From NCBI GenBank assembly GCA_035259205.1, contig DATFWO010000011.1:1-38074 (forward strand): 38,074 bases of DNA, read 5' to 3'. Of this stretch, positions 10,618 to 19,360 are shown piece by piece. How positions within the stretch are numbered: position 1 is the stretch's first letter; the number at the start of each line of letters is the position of its first letter. The stretch comes from SG8-41 sp035259205 (GTDB taxonomy: Bacteria; Pseudomonadota; Gammaproteobacteria; Burkholderiales; SG8-41). A program made the position numbers and the translations under genes. Below the pieces are notes generated by a model. The model saw nothing but the letters and a program-made list of their open reading frames with translations, did not search any database and was not told the DNA's origin.

Positions 10618-10672
10618 TGACCGGTCACACCTCACCAGTCACGAATCACCGGTGTGACGTCCCATCAGTCAC
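10618..10672. repeat. Heptad tandem-repeat array between thioesterase and ubiX
   Basis: TGAC or TCAC tetramers begin at 10618, 10625, 10632, 10639 and 10646, an exact 7-bp period over five units. A GGTGTGACG segment and a last TCAC at 10669 follow. The stop codon of the thioesterase is part of that last TCAC. The CCGGTCACACC segment can pair with GGTGTGACG, so a hairpin is possible. Confidence 0.8.
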
Positions 10673-11088
10673 TTGGGCGGAGCGGTAAAGTAGGTTCCCC
10701 GCCCGCTCGCCACCAGCTCCCCGTCCTTGTCGTAGAGCAGGGCTTCCGCCGTCGAGTACTGACTGCCCATCCGCACGACGCGCGCCTTTGCGGTCAGGTC
10801 GCCAGGCATCGCCGCCTTGTGATAATCGACGCGGATGTCTATCGTCGGCACCGGCCGGCCGAGCTGCGCGGCGATCGCGTAGTCGGCGGCGACGTCGATG
10901 ATCGCGCCGAGGATGCCGCCATGGGTGTAGCGGCGATCGGGATTCACCACCCACTCCTCGCGCCACGCGGCTTTCACCTCGATGCCGTCCGCGTCGGCCT
11001 TCAGCACCGTGAAATCGAGCCACCGGTTGAACGGTCCGCGGGTGATGAGCTTCTGCAGCTCTTCGATCGTCAGCTTTGCTTCGCTCAT
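10669..11088 (-). CDS. PaaI-type hotdog thioesterase
   Basis: The 139-residue protein has the PaaI/YdiI hotdog fold. The active-site helix segment YTHGGILGAIIDVAADYAI lies near residue 53, and the substrate-binding strand TIDIRVDYHKAAMPGDL near residue 82. Such enzymes hydrolyse aryl- or acyl-CoA thioesters in the cytoplasm. The gene lies ten bases after the acyl-CoA synthetase stop and upstream of ubiX, so it likely removes or edits CoA esters in the same pathway. The exact acyl group is unknown. Confidence 0.88.
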   Translation of the reverse strand: MSEAKLTIEELQKLITRGPFNRWLDFTVLKADADGIEVKAAWREEWVVNPDRRYTHGGILGAIIDVAADYAIAAQLGRPVPTIDIRVDYHKAAMPGDLTAKARVVRMGSQYSTAEALLYDKDGELVASGRGTYFTAPPK

Positions 11089-11098
11089 TCAACACTCT

Positions 11099-11116
11099 TT
11101 ACCGTTCACTGTTCAC
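11099..11116. repeat. Short heptad array across the acyl-CoA synthetase stop codon
   Basis: TTAC at 11099 and TCAC at 11106 and 11113 keep a 7-bp period. The stop codon of the synthetase (TAA, read on the minus strand) is one unit, and the last sense codons of the gene are the other two. The array is therefore partly coding. Confidence 0.6.
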
Positions 11117-12649
11117 CAGGCTCTCGGCGACCCACTGCCGCAGTTTTTCCCGATCGATCTTGTTGGTGCCGGAGAGAGGAAGCTCTTCGAGGAAGAACAC
11201 CCGCCGCGGATGCTGGTAGGCGGGGCCGTTCGCGAGCGCATACTGCTTGAGGTCTTCCCCGGTCAGCAGCGCGCCCGGTTTCTTCACGACGAAGGCGTAT
11301 GGCACCTGGCCCTTCAACTCGTGATCGAACGGCAGCACGAGTGCCTGGTGCACCGCCGGATGGCGCTGGAGCAGCGCTTCCACCTCGCCCGGAAAGATGT
11401 TCTCCCCGCCCGAGACGAACATGTCGTCGGTGCGCCCGACAAAGTAGTAGAAGCCGTCGGCGTCGCGGCGGCAGACGTCGCCCGTGTAGTACCAGCCGTC
11501 GCGCAGGCGCTTCGCGGTCTCGTCCGGAAGATTGTGATAGCCGAGGAGGTTGCCGGGATTTTTCAGCACGAGCTCGCCCTCATCCGGCCCGGGGCCGCCG
11601 ATGAGCTTTGCCTCGGTGCCGGAATAGGGCGCCCCGAGCGACCCATCCGGGCGAGCCTTGCCTTCTGGATGCGGTCCGAGCGGTACCGGCCCGCCCTCGG
11701 TCACGCCGTAGACCGCGAGCGCCTCGGCGCTGGGAAAGTGCGCTCGCACCTCCCGCAGAAGCTGAGGCGAAGAGGGCGCCGAGCCCATCATGACGGTGCG
11801 CACCGAGGAGACGTCGGTCTGCGCCAGGAGGTCCTTGCGCTGGAGCAGCATCGCCATCATGGTCGGTACGCCCGAGATGACCGTGCAGCGGTAGCGCCCG
11901 ATCGCCTCGATGTAGCGCTCTACGTTGAACTGCGGCAGCAGCGCCAGCAATGCGCCGGCGGTGAGGCCCTGCTTGATCGCATTGAGCGCGTTCTTGTGGT
12001 AGAGCGGCGCGGCGACCAGGATCACGTCCTTCTCGGTCGTGCCGCGCGTGTGCGCGAGGATCAGCCGGCTCCAGTTCTGGCCGTGGTGCGAGAGGAGCAC
12101 GCCCTTGGGCCGGCCGGTGGAGCCGGAAGTGTAGGGCTGGATGGCGACCGAGTCCGGCGCCGGCTCGAACGCAGTGAACGATCCCGGATCGACGAAACCA
12201 TCGTGGCCGTTTTTTCCCCTGCCGCCGAATTCCACGATGCGCAGGCCAGCGGGAACGAGGGGCGCGAGCGCAGGCTCGCAGAACACCGCGCGCGCCCCGG
12301 CGTCGCCCAGCATGTAGGCGACGGAATCGGCTGCTAGCTTGACGTTCACCGGCACTGGAACGACGCCCGAACGCATCGCGCCTAGCAGCGTCGTCACGAA
12401 CTCGACCCGGTTGAGCGAGAGGATGCCGATGCGGTCGCCCGCTCTCAGGCCCGCGCGCGCAAGGCCGCGCGCGACGGCGTTGCAGGCGGCATCGAGCTCG
12501 CGAAAGCTTACCAGCCGTGGTTTCGCCGGATCCCGCAGCTCGATGATCGCGGGGCGGTCGGATTGTGCGTGGGCGTCGAACAGCAGTCCGAGATTACCGG
12601 GATAACCGCGCGGTTCCGGCCGGGGGATCGTCGTGGGACCTTGCGTCAC
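11099..12649 (-). CDS. Acyl-CoA synthetase (AMP-binding family)
   Basis: This ANL-superfamily ligase of 516 residues activates a carboxylic acid with ATP and CoA. It has the P-loop YTSGSTGRPKGVLLSHHG near residue 172, the adenylate-binding segment YYTGDVCRRDADGFYYFVGR near residue 388 followed by DDMFVSGGENIFPGEVE, and the catalytic lysine in LPLSGTNKIDREKL near the C-terminus. The substrate cannot be told from these motifs. The only usable start is a GTG at 12649, which lies within the heptad array separating this gene from the MDR gene. Context with a UbiD decarboxylase and a thioesterase suggests activation of an aromatic or short-chain acid. Confidence 0.92.
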   Translation of the reverse strand: MTQGPTTIPRPEPRGYPGNLGLLFDAHAQSDRPAIIELRDPAKPRLVSFRELDAACNAVARGLARAGLRAGDRIGILSLNRVEFVTTLLGAMRSGVVPVPVNVKLAADSVAYMLGDAGARAVFCEPALAPLVPAGLRIVEFGGRGKNGHDGFVDPGSFTAFEPAPDSVAIQPYTSGSTGRPKGVLLSHHGQNWSRLILAHTRGTTEKDVILVAAPLYHKNALNAIKQGLTAGALLALLPQFNVERYIEAIGRYRCTVISGVPTMMAMLLQRKDLLAQTDVSSVRTVMMGSAPSSPQLLREVRAHFPSAEALAVYGVTEGGPVPLGPHPEGKARPDGSLGAPYSGTEAKLIGGPGPDEGELVLKNPGNLLGYHNLPDETAKRLRDGWYYTGDVCRRDADGFYYFVGRTDDMFVSGGENIFPGEVEALLQRHPAVHQALVLPFDHELKGQVPYAFVVKKPGALLTGEDLKQYALANGPAYQHPRRVFFLEELPLSGTNKIDREKLRQWVAESLVNSER

Positions 12650-12676
12650 CCGTCACCCGTCACTCGTCACCGTCAC
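12646..12676. repeat. Heptad array between the MDR and acyl-CoA synthetase genes
   Basis: TCAC begins at 12646, 12653, 12660 and 12667 (period 7) and again at 12673 (one base short). On the minus strand this is repeated GTGACGG/GTGACGA. One end supplies the TGA stop of the MDR gene (12673-12675) and the other the GTG start of the synthetase (12647-12649). The whole junction is built from the repeat. Confidence 0.82.
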
Positions 12677-13680
12677 GGAGTGACGATTACCTTCCCGAAC
12701 ACTTCCCGCTCCTGGATCAGGCGCACGCCCTCGGCGGCGTCCTTGAGGGGCAGCACCTTGTCGATCACGGGCGTCATTTTTCCCTGGGCGATCAAGCCCA
12801 TGAGCGCCTGGAGGTTGTCGTCGTAGAAGCTGTTCGAGCCGATGATCTGCAGCTCGAAGCTCCAGACGTAGCGCAGGTCCTCCTTGGGGTCGTAGCCGGC
12901 GGTGGCTCCGCAGACCAGGATCTTGCCGCCGCGCTTCACGCAGCGGAGCGAAGGCTGCCAGGTGTCGCCGCCGGTGAAGTTGATGACGACGTCCACGCCG
13001 CCGTCGTAGGTGCGCCGCTGCGGCTTGCCGTACTTTTCCACCGCCCATTTCGAAAAATCCGTTTCCTTGTAGTTGATGGCGTGATCGGCCCCGAGCTCCA
13101 TCAGCCGCGCGAGCTTGTCCGCGCTGCCCGCGCATGCGATCACTTCGGCGCCCAGCATCTTGGCGAGGATTACGCAGCCGGTGCCGACGCCGCCGCTTGC
13201 GCCGAGAACGAGCACCTTGTCGCCCGCTCTCACCGTCCCGTGCGTGAGCAGCATGCGGTGCGCAGTGCCATAGGCGACGGGCAGCGCAGCGGCCTGCTCG
13301 AACGTCACCCCGTCCGGCATGCGAATCAACTGGTGCTGCGCCACCAGGCACTTTTCGGCAAGTCCGCCGTTCAGCATCTCACCCATCAGGCCCTGGTGGC
13401 GGTTCAGGGGGTTGACGAGCACGCGGTCCGCCTTCTTCCAGGTCGGATCGACGCCAGGCCCGACCTCGAGAATCTCCCCCGCCATATCGAGTCCGATGAT
13501 GACCGGCAGCGGCACCTTGATGCCGGGCATGCCGCGCACCGTAAAGACGTCGTGGTAGTTGAGGGAGGACGCTCTGACCCTGATCACGACATGCCCCTCG
13601 CTCACTTTCGGATCCGGAAAATCCGCCGTGTACTTCAGCTGCTCCAGCCCGCCGTGCTGCTCCAGCACTACAGCTTTCAT
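12673..13680 (-). CDS. MDR-family NAD(P)H oxidoreductase (quinone-oxidoreductase type)
   Basis: A medium-chain dehydrogenase/reductase of 335 residues. The N-terminal GroES-like domain contains SSLNYHDVFTVRG near residue 39 and PVIIGLDMAGEILEVG near residue 58. The Rossmann domain carries VLVLGASGGVGTGCVILAKM near residue 157. The cysteine quartet that binds structural zinc in alcohol dehydrogenases is absent, so it is closer to quinone oxidoreductase or enoyl reductase types. It precedes the acyl-CoA synthetase in the same operon and could act on an unsaturated acyl-CoA or ketone intermediate. A GGAG about ten bases before the ATG supports the start. Confidence 0.9.
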   Translation of the reverse strand: MKAVVLEQHGGLEQLKYTADFPDPKVSEGHVVIRVRASSLNYHDVFTVRGMPGIKVPLPVIIGLDMAGEILEVGPGVDPTWKKADRVLVNPLNRHQGLMGEMLNGGLAEKCLVAQHQLIRMPDGVTFEQAAALPVAYGTAHRMLLTHGTVRAGDKVLVLGASGGVGTGCVILAKMLGAEVIACAGSADKLARLMELGADHAINYKETDFSKWAVEKYGKPQRRTYDGGVDVVINFTGGDTWQPSLRCVKRGGKILVCGATAGYDPKEDLRYVWSFELQIIGSNSFYDDNLQALMGLIAQGKMTPVIDKVLPLKDAAEGVRLIQEREVFGKVIVTP

Positions 13681-13722
13681 CGAACCACTCCGGTAAACAG
13701 TGAGCGTGCCTGCTGTTTGAGT

Positions 13723-14430
13723 TCAGCCACGCGCCGGCCCGTCGGATCGGGACGCGGCCAGGGCAAGATTCAGGGCCGAGCTCGAGGTCAGTATGGCCGA
13801 AAGGACCATGTTGCGCGCGGATTCGATCTGCTCGCGCGAGATGCGTTCAGCGGCGTCGCCGTCGCCGCGCGACAGCGCCTTCATCAGCGCGCGGTGCCCC
13901 TGCTGCACTTCGCGCGAACGGTTGCGCAGCCCGAGCCCGAGGTGCAGCAATCGGGTCATCTCGTCAAGCAGGCGCTCGACCGCTCCGGCGAGCCTGGCGT
14001 TGCCGGTCGACTGGCCGATGGCGACGTGGAATGCCTTGTCCGCTTCGAGAAAGCGCAACGTGCTTTTCCGGTCGCCGGGCTCGTAGCCGGCGTGGCAGAT
14101 TTCGTCGAGCATCTGCAGCCGCGCCGCGTCCACCTTCCCGGCGGCCATGCGCGCCGCCTGCGGCTCGAGCATCAGCCGCAGCTCGAAGACGTCGTGCACG
14201 TCTCTCACGGTGACGGGGCTCACCATGTAGCCGCGGTTGGGGATGGTTCGCACCAGCCCGTCGTGCGCGAGGCGGTTCAGTGCCATGCGCACCGGCGCTT
14301 TACCGAGTTTGTACTGGGCGCAGAGCTGCGCTTCCGAGATTTCCGTGCCGGGCGCGATCGCGCAGCTGACGACATCGTGCCGGATGCGCTCATAGGCACG
14401 ATCGGTGAGCAGCGGAATGGTCTTGCCCAT
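13723..14430 (-). CDS. GntR-family transcriptional regulator (FadR/FCD type)
   Basis: The repressor-like protein has 235 residues. An N-terminal winged helix (residues 8-75) includes APVRMALNRLAHDGLVRTIPNRGYMV, the typical GntR recognition region. A C-terminal all-helical FCD ligand domain follows, with FELRLMLEPQAARMAAG near residue 91 and a metal-site-like FLEADKAFHVAIG near residue 137. I use the ATG at 14430; an extension to 14544 would overlap the 45-residue gene upstream. It stands at the head of the MDR–CoA-ligase–UbiX–UbiD cluster on the same strand and is its natural candidate regulator. Confidence 0.9.
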   Translation of the reverse strand: MGKTIPLLTDRAYERIRHDVVSCAIAPGTEISEAQLCAQYKLGKAPVRMALNRLAHDGLVRTIPNRGYMVSPVTVRDVHDVFELRLMLEPQAARMAAGKVDAARLQMLDEICHAGYEPGDRKSTLRFLEADKAFHVAIGQSTGNARLAGAVERLLDEMTRLLHLGLGLRNRSREVQQGHRALMKALSRGDGDAAERISREQIESARNMVLSAILTSSSALNLALAASRSDGPARG

Positions 14431-14462
14431 GGCGGCGAGAGGGCCGCGGATGCCGAGCGAGG

Positions 14463-14600
14463 CTACTTGAGGAAAATTACGGCGGGAAAGGTCGCGACGG
14501 CCAATACGAGCACGATCCACTCCAGGTTGTTGCGCTTGAGCCAACCGGTGAAGTGGAGAACCAGAACTATGATTGCAAGAACGTAAAAAGCGTAGAACAT
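14463..14600 (-). CDS. 45-residue membrane peptide
   Basis: A short open frame from ATG 14600 to TAG 14463 encodes 45 residues with two hydrophobic segments (MFYAFYVLAIIVLVLHF and WIVLVLAVATFPAVIFL). A basic turn containing KRNN links them, as expected for a two-helix membrane peptide. A GGGAG sequence lies about 11 bases before the ATG. The gene ends 32 bp before the GntR gene and is probably its operon partner. I do not recognise a family. Support is the clean hydrophobic pattern, the ribosome site and the position; without homology it remains a prediction. Confidence 0.6.
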   Translation of the reverse strand: MFYAFYVLAIIVLVLHFTGWLKRNNLEWIVLVLAVATFPAVIFLK

Positions 14601-14615
14601 ATCTTGTTAGCTCCC

Positions 14616-14634
14616 TGACACCTTCTCGTTGTCA
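14616..14634. promoter_or_regulatory. Inverted repeat, possible GntR operator
   Basis: TGACA at 14616-14620 and TGTCA at 14630-14634 form a 5-bp inverted repeat with a 9-bp spacer. It lies in the 158-bp divergent region between the membrane-peptide/GntR genes and glpK. The right arm includes a minus-strand TTGACA (14630-14635) that could be a -35 box for the GntR side. No good -10 sits at normal spacing, so this is only a candidate. Confidence 0.3.
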
Positions 14635-14758
14635 ACCAAGAATAAACCATCAGGTCGACGACAACAAACCAGCACTGCCTCCGCGTCCGGCGCTCGGGAG
14701 TAACTCATAATAGCACCTGGCGCGTAGCGTAATATGGTACTTGTCCTTTGGTGCAATC

Positions 14759-16255
<1,497 letters not shown>

Positions 16256-16275
16256 GGGCGAGGGAAAAGATTGGC

Positions 16276-16467
16276 CTACCGGTGGCGCGGCCCGAGGTGG
16301 GCAATCAGCAACGCGAGCATCCCCGCTAACTGGTGAAACGCCCTGGCGCAGATGCCGGCGATTTCATCGAAGTACGCAGCGAGCAGCACGAGGGAGAGGA
16401 TGATTGCGTTCACCACCAATATGACCTCGACGAATGCAGACGAAATACCGGTTCCAAGCAAAATCAC
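16276..16467 (-). CDS. Possible 63-residue membrane protein
   Basis: In the 390-bp interval between glpK and the racemase-like gene, a minus-strand frame from a GTG at 16467 to a stop at 16276 encodes 63 residues. There is one strong hydrophobic segment (FVEVILVVNAIILSLVLLAA) and a weaker one near the end. An AAGGAGG sequence, a near-perfect Shine-Dalgarno, lies 11 bases before the GTG. The frame remains open further upstream to 16611 but loses hydrophobic character there. No family is recognised. The rest of the interval is relatively AT-rich and shows no other gene. Confidence 0.4.
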   Translation of the reverse strand: MILLGTGISSAFVEVILVVNAIILSLVLLAAYFDEIAGICARAFHQLAGMLALLIAHLGPRHR

Positions 16468-16645
16468 AGAGCGGGGCACCTCCTTGCAGGGTTCAGCACT
16501 AGCAAGTTCGATGCCAAGCAAAAAACGGCAAAAGGCCCCGGAAAAGGCTGTATTTGTGAGAAAAAATCTACAATCATGCACTAGCTCGGTGCTCATCATG
16601 GTGCAATGCACCGCCGAAGGACAGTAACGACGACTGGAGAGGGCG

Positions 16646-17407
16646 ATGGCGGCAAGAAAAGGCTACGGCGGAAAAACCGTTTATGGAGCGCGGGTCGGAA
16701 TACTCATGCTCGATACCAAATGGCCGCGGCCTCCGGGCGACACGGGCAACGCGCTGACGTGGCCGTTCCCGGTTCTGTACAAGGTAGTGAAAGGCGCTTC
16801 GGCGAGAGTCGTGATTCATGAGAAAGGCAAAGGCCTCGGCCCGGCCTTTCTCGACGCGGCAGCCGAGCTGGTCAGGGAAGGCGCCGATGGCATCACGACG
16901 ACGGGCGGATTTCTGGCCATCTTTCAGAAACAGCTGGCGGATCACGTGCGCGTGCCGGTTGCGAGCAGCTCGCTGTTGCAGATTCCGATCGTGCAGCGCC
17001 TGCTGCCGCCCGGGAAGCGGGTGGGGGTGCTCTCGGTCCATGGCGACCGCATCACGACCGAGCACTGGGACGCGGTCGGCGCCCCACACGATACGCCGGT
17101 GATGGGCACCGAAGGCGGGCGGGAGTTTACGCGGGTGATGCTCAACGACGAGATCGATATGGACTACGACCTCGCAGAGCAGGACATCCTCGAGGCGGGC
17201 GAGAAGCTGCTGGAACGGCACCCCGACGTCGGCGCGATCGTCACCGAGAACCACAACATGGGCCCGTACGCGGCGGCGCTCAACCGGCGCTTGCGTATAC
17301 CGATCTATACCGTCTACACGCTGGTGACGTGGTTTCAGGCAGGGCTCGCGCCGCGGGACTTCGGCTACCCGGGTTCCAGCGGGCCGGATGTCTGGCGGGA
17401 ACGGTAG
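16646..17407 (+). CDS. Asp/Glu racemase-like protein lacking both catalytic cysteines
   Basis: The 253-residue protein follows the aspartate/glutamate (hydantoin) racemase fold: SSSLLQIPIVQRLLPPGKRV near residue 111, then GTEGGREFTRVML near residue 153, and YTLVTWFQAGLAPRDFGYPG near the end. Active relatives have a cysteine in a CGF motif and another in ECTN. Here the sequence reads GITTTGGFLAIFQ near residue 86 and VTENHNMGPYAA near residue 203, so neither cysteine is present. The two-cysteine racemase mechanism cannot operate. It may be a lyase, isomerase or binding protein. A GGAGAGGG ribosome site precedes the ATG. A terminator follows at 17459. Confidence 0.85.
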   Translation: MAARKGYGGKTVYGARVGILMLDTKWPRPPGDTGNALTWPFPVLYKVVKGASARVVIHEKGKGLGPAFLDAAAELVREGADGITTTGGFLAIFQKQLADHVRVPVASSSLLQIPIVQRLLPPGKRVGVLSVHGDRITTEHWDAVGAPHDTPVMGTEGGREFTRVMLNDEIDMDYDLAEQDILEAGEKLLERHPDVGAIVTENHNMGPYAAALNRRLRIPIYTVYTLVTWFQAGLAPRDFGYPGSSGPDVWRER

Positions 17408-17458
17408 AAGGCCTGCCGGCAGCCGTATGCCAGCTATTCATTTAGTGCGCGCCCGGCT

Positions 17459-17481
17459 GGGGCTGAACCGCCCCTTTTTTA
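17459..17481 (+). terminator. Rho-independent terminator after the racemase-like gene
   Basis: GGGGC (17459-17463) pairs with GCCCC (17470-17474) around a six-base loop, followed directly by seven T residues (17475-17481). It lies about 50 bp after the stop of the racemase-like gene and before the ParA-type gene, so it probably separates the two transcripts. The A-run that follows (17482-17488) could let it act weakly in reverse too. Confidence 0.65.
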
Positions 17482-17598
17482 AAAAAATCAATGCGTTGTC
17501 CACCAACCGGTTCGGCTAGGTTGTTAAAGAAGTGTGATAATTCTTCTTGCCAAGCTCATGATTTTGGGGATAGTCTTACGGTCCCCGGGGGGTGGGGT

Positions 17599-18363
17599 TT
17601 GGCCAAGATCGCAGTCTTCAATCAGAAGGGCGGCGTGGGAAAAACGACCACCACGCTCAATCTCGCTGCGCTGCTCGCGAGGCGCGGCAAAGACCCGCTT
17701 GTAATAGACATCGATCCTCAGGCCCATCTCACCGGGGTCTGCGGTGCCGCGGTGACGGCGTCCGAGCGCAGCCTCTATGGATTCTATTGCTACGGTGCGT
17801 CGTTGAGCGGCTTGATCAAGTTCGTCAGCGCGGGCTGGAAGCTGATACCCGGGCACCTCGATCTTTCCAAGGTGGATACCCAGTTCGGCAAGGGGCCGAA
17901 CGTGCTGAACCGCTTGAACGCCGGCATCACGAAGGAAAACCTCAACACGGACCGGCCCATCCTCATGGACGCCTGTCCCATGCTGGGGGTGCTCTCGCTG
18001 AACACCATATTCGCGGCCGACCGGGTCCTGATCCCCATCTCGGCCGACTACCTGGCGGTCAAGGGCGCGGCGCAGATGGACCGCACGCTGCGTGCGCTCG
18101 AGCAGGTCCTGAAAAAACGCATGGAACGCCGCTATGTCCTTACGCGCTTCGACGCGCGACGCAAAATGTCGTGGGAGATCGACCGGCAACTCCGGGAGCG
18201 CTACGGCGCGGATGTATGCCAGACCCGCGTCGCGGAGAGCGTGAGCCTGGCTGAAAGCCCTTCCCAGGGGCGGGACATATTCGAGCACGCGCCGGCGAGC
18301 CGCGGTGCCCGGGACTACCAAATGCTGCTCGACGAGCTGGAGACCTCGGGCTTCGTTCAGTAA
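17599..18363 (+). CDS. Orphan ParA/MinD-type ATPase
   Basis: The 254-residue P-loop ATPase has the deviant Walker A KGGVGKTTT with its signature lysine, at about residues 10-18, and VIDIDPQAHLTG near residue 40. The usual Walker B reading D-C-P-P is D-A-C-P here (MDACPMLGVLSLN). ParA ATPases position DNA or large protein complexes. No ParB-type partner or parS-like repeat is visible, so its cargo is unknown and chromosome partition is unlikely to be its role. Start: a TTG at 17599 directly before AKIAVFNQKGG, with a G-rich stretch upstream; no ATG fits. It is convergent with the small gene at 18441. Confidence 0.85.
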   Translation: MAKIAVFNQKGGVGKTTTTLNLAALLARRGKDPLVIDIDPQAHLTGVCGAAVTASERSLYGFYCYGASLSGLIKFVSAGWKLIPGHLDLSKVDTQFGKGPNVLNRLNAGITKENLNTDRPILMDACPMLGVLSLNTIFAADRVLIPISADYLAVKGAAQMDRTLRALEQVLKKRMERRYVLTRFDARRKMSWEIDRQLRERYGADVCQTRVAESVSLAESPSQGRDIFEHAPASRGARDYQMLLDELETSGFVQ

Positions 18364-18412
18364 CTCCGGCGAGCGGTAACAGCTGCCGCACCGTCGCGCG
18401 GGATTTCCCTGC

Positions 18413-18451
18413 TCACTGCTAACCGCTTACTGCTAACCGCTTACTGCTTAC
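18413..18451. repeat. Heptad array between the ParA gene and a small convergent gene
   Basis: TCAC, TAAC, TTAC, TAAC, TTAC and TTAC begin at 18413, 18420, 18427, 18434, 18441 and 18448, an exact 7-bp period over six units (consensus GCTTACT/GCTAACC). The unit at 18441 is the stop codon of the minus-strand gene and the last unit is inside its coding region. Confidence 0.85.
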
Positions 18452-18665
18452 TGTCCTGCTGCTTGTTGATGAGCGCAACTACGTCCTCGAGGTCCAGCCC
18501 TTCCTTCTTCAGCGTCGGGGTGATCTCCTGGAACTCGATGATTTCGCACTGGTGATAGACCTGGTTGATCTTGCGCTCGGCCTCCTCCCGGTCGCGTGCC
18601 TGCACCTGGAGGTTTTCGACCAGCATTCCGCCCCGCGTCCGGATCTTGAAGCCGTATTTGTTCAT
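18441..18665 (-). CDS. Conserved hypothetical protein, 74 residues
   Basis: A small soluble protein starting MNKYGFKIRTRGGM and continuing with QARDREEAERKINQVYHQCEIIEF. The pattern of a basic strand, a helix rich in Glu and Arg, then a strand suggests a compact alpha/beta domain. I recall similar short proteins annotated as hypothetical in Betaproteobacteria but know no function. The last codons and stop are made of heptad repeats shared with the junction to the convergent ParA gene. Confidence 0.75.
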   Translation of the reverse strand: MNKYGFKIRTRGGMLVENLQVQARDREEAERKINQVYHQCEIIEFQEITPTLKKEGLDLEDVVALINKQQDSKQ

Positions 18666-18742
18666 GGGAAACCGGTTCGGCGCCGCGCCCTGTAGAACCT
18701 ATTTCATATGAGACAGCTTCTAATCATACAGTCTTATCAAGG

Positions 18743-18798
18743 GCCTGGCCCGAAACCAGGCATCGCAGGGGTTTGAGGGTGCCTGCAGCCGCAGGCTG
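18743..18798. other. Two small hairpins between carbonic anhydrase and the 74-residue gene
   Basis: GCCTGG/CCAGGC (18743-18748 with 18756-18761) and GCCTGC/GCAGGC (around 18780-18797) are six-base stems with short loops. They lie in the 153-bp gap between the two minus-strand genes. Neither is followed by a T-run, so a factor-independent terminator is not shown. They could end or protect the carbonic-anhydrase transcript. Confidence 0.35.
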
Positions 18799-18818
18799 TC
18801 ATTCATTCCGCAGCACAC

Positions 18819-19343
18819 TCAGGTCTCATCGCTGCGGAGTGCCTGCCGGTAGCGCCTGAACAGATGGACGTACTCTTCGGCAGCGGAGTTGATGAACCGG
18901 ATCTCCTCCACGGAGAGCTTGCGCACGATTCTTCCGGGCGATCCCACCACCAGCGAGCCGTCCGGTATCTCCTTGCCCTCGGCGATCAGGGAATTCGCCC
19001 CGATCAGGCAGTTCCTGCCGATTCTCGCCCGGTTGAGGATCACGCTCTTGATACCGATCAGGCTGCCGTCGCCGACCGTGCAGCCGTGCAGCATCGCCAT
19101 GTGCCCGACGCTGACGTTCTTTCCGAGAGTGATGGGATGGCCCGGATCCACGTGCAGCACGCAGCCGTCCTGGAGCTGGGAGTTCTCGCCGATCGTGATG
19201 GTGTCGTAGTCGGCCCGCACGACGCAGCCGAACCAGACGCTTGCGTTCGGCTCGAGCACGACGGAGCCGATCACGGTCGCGTTGGGCGCGATCCAGCAGT
19301 CGCCCTTGCACACGACGCGGCGATCTTCGAAGGCGTATTTCAT
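18819..19343 (-). CDS. Gamma-carbonic anhydrase family protein
   Basis: The 174-residue protein has a left-handed beta-helix of hexapeptide repeats (WIAPNATVIGSVVLEPNAS..., then IGENSQLQDGCVLHVDPGHPI). Metal-ligand histidines of the trimeric gamma class appear in LHVD, VGHMAMLHGC, at the expected spacing. A C-terminal helix (VEEIRFINSAAEEYVHLFRRYRQ) packs on the trimer. This is the YrdA/PaaY-like group, for which CO2 hydration is often weak or unproven. The ATG at 19343 is 17 bp after the M20 peptidase stop, so the two genes are probably cotranscribed. Confidence 0.9.
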   Translation of the reverse strand: MKYAFEDRRVVCKGDCWIAPNATVIGSVVLEPNASVWFGCVVRADYDTITIGENSQLQDGCVLHVDPGHPITLGKNVSVGHMAMLHGCTVGDGSLIGIKSVILNRARIGRNCLIGANSLIAEGKEIPDGSLVVGSPGRIVRKLSVEEIRFINSAAEEYVHLFRRYRQALRSDET

Positions 19344-19360
19344 AGGGCGAGCGGCGCTCT

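Noticed and set aside
18666..18818. tRNA or small RNA gene
   Set aside because: The two short hairpins do not form a cloverleaf and no T-loop motif is present.
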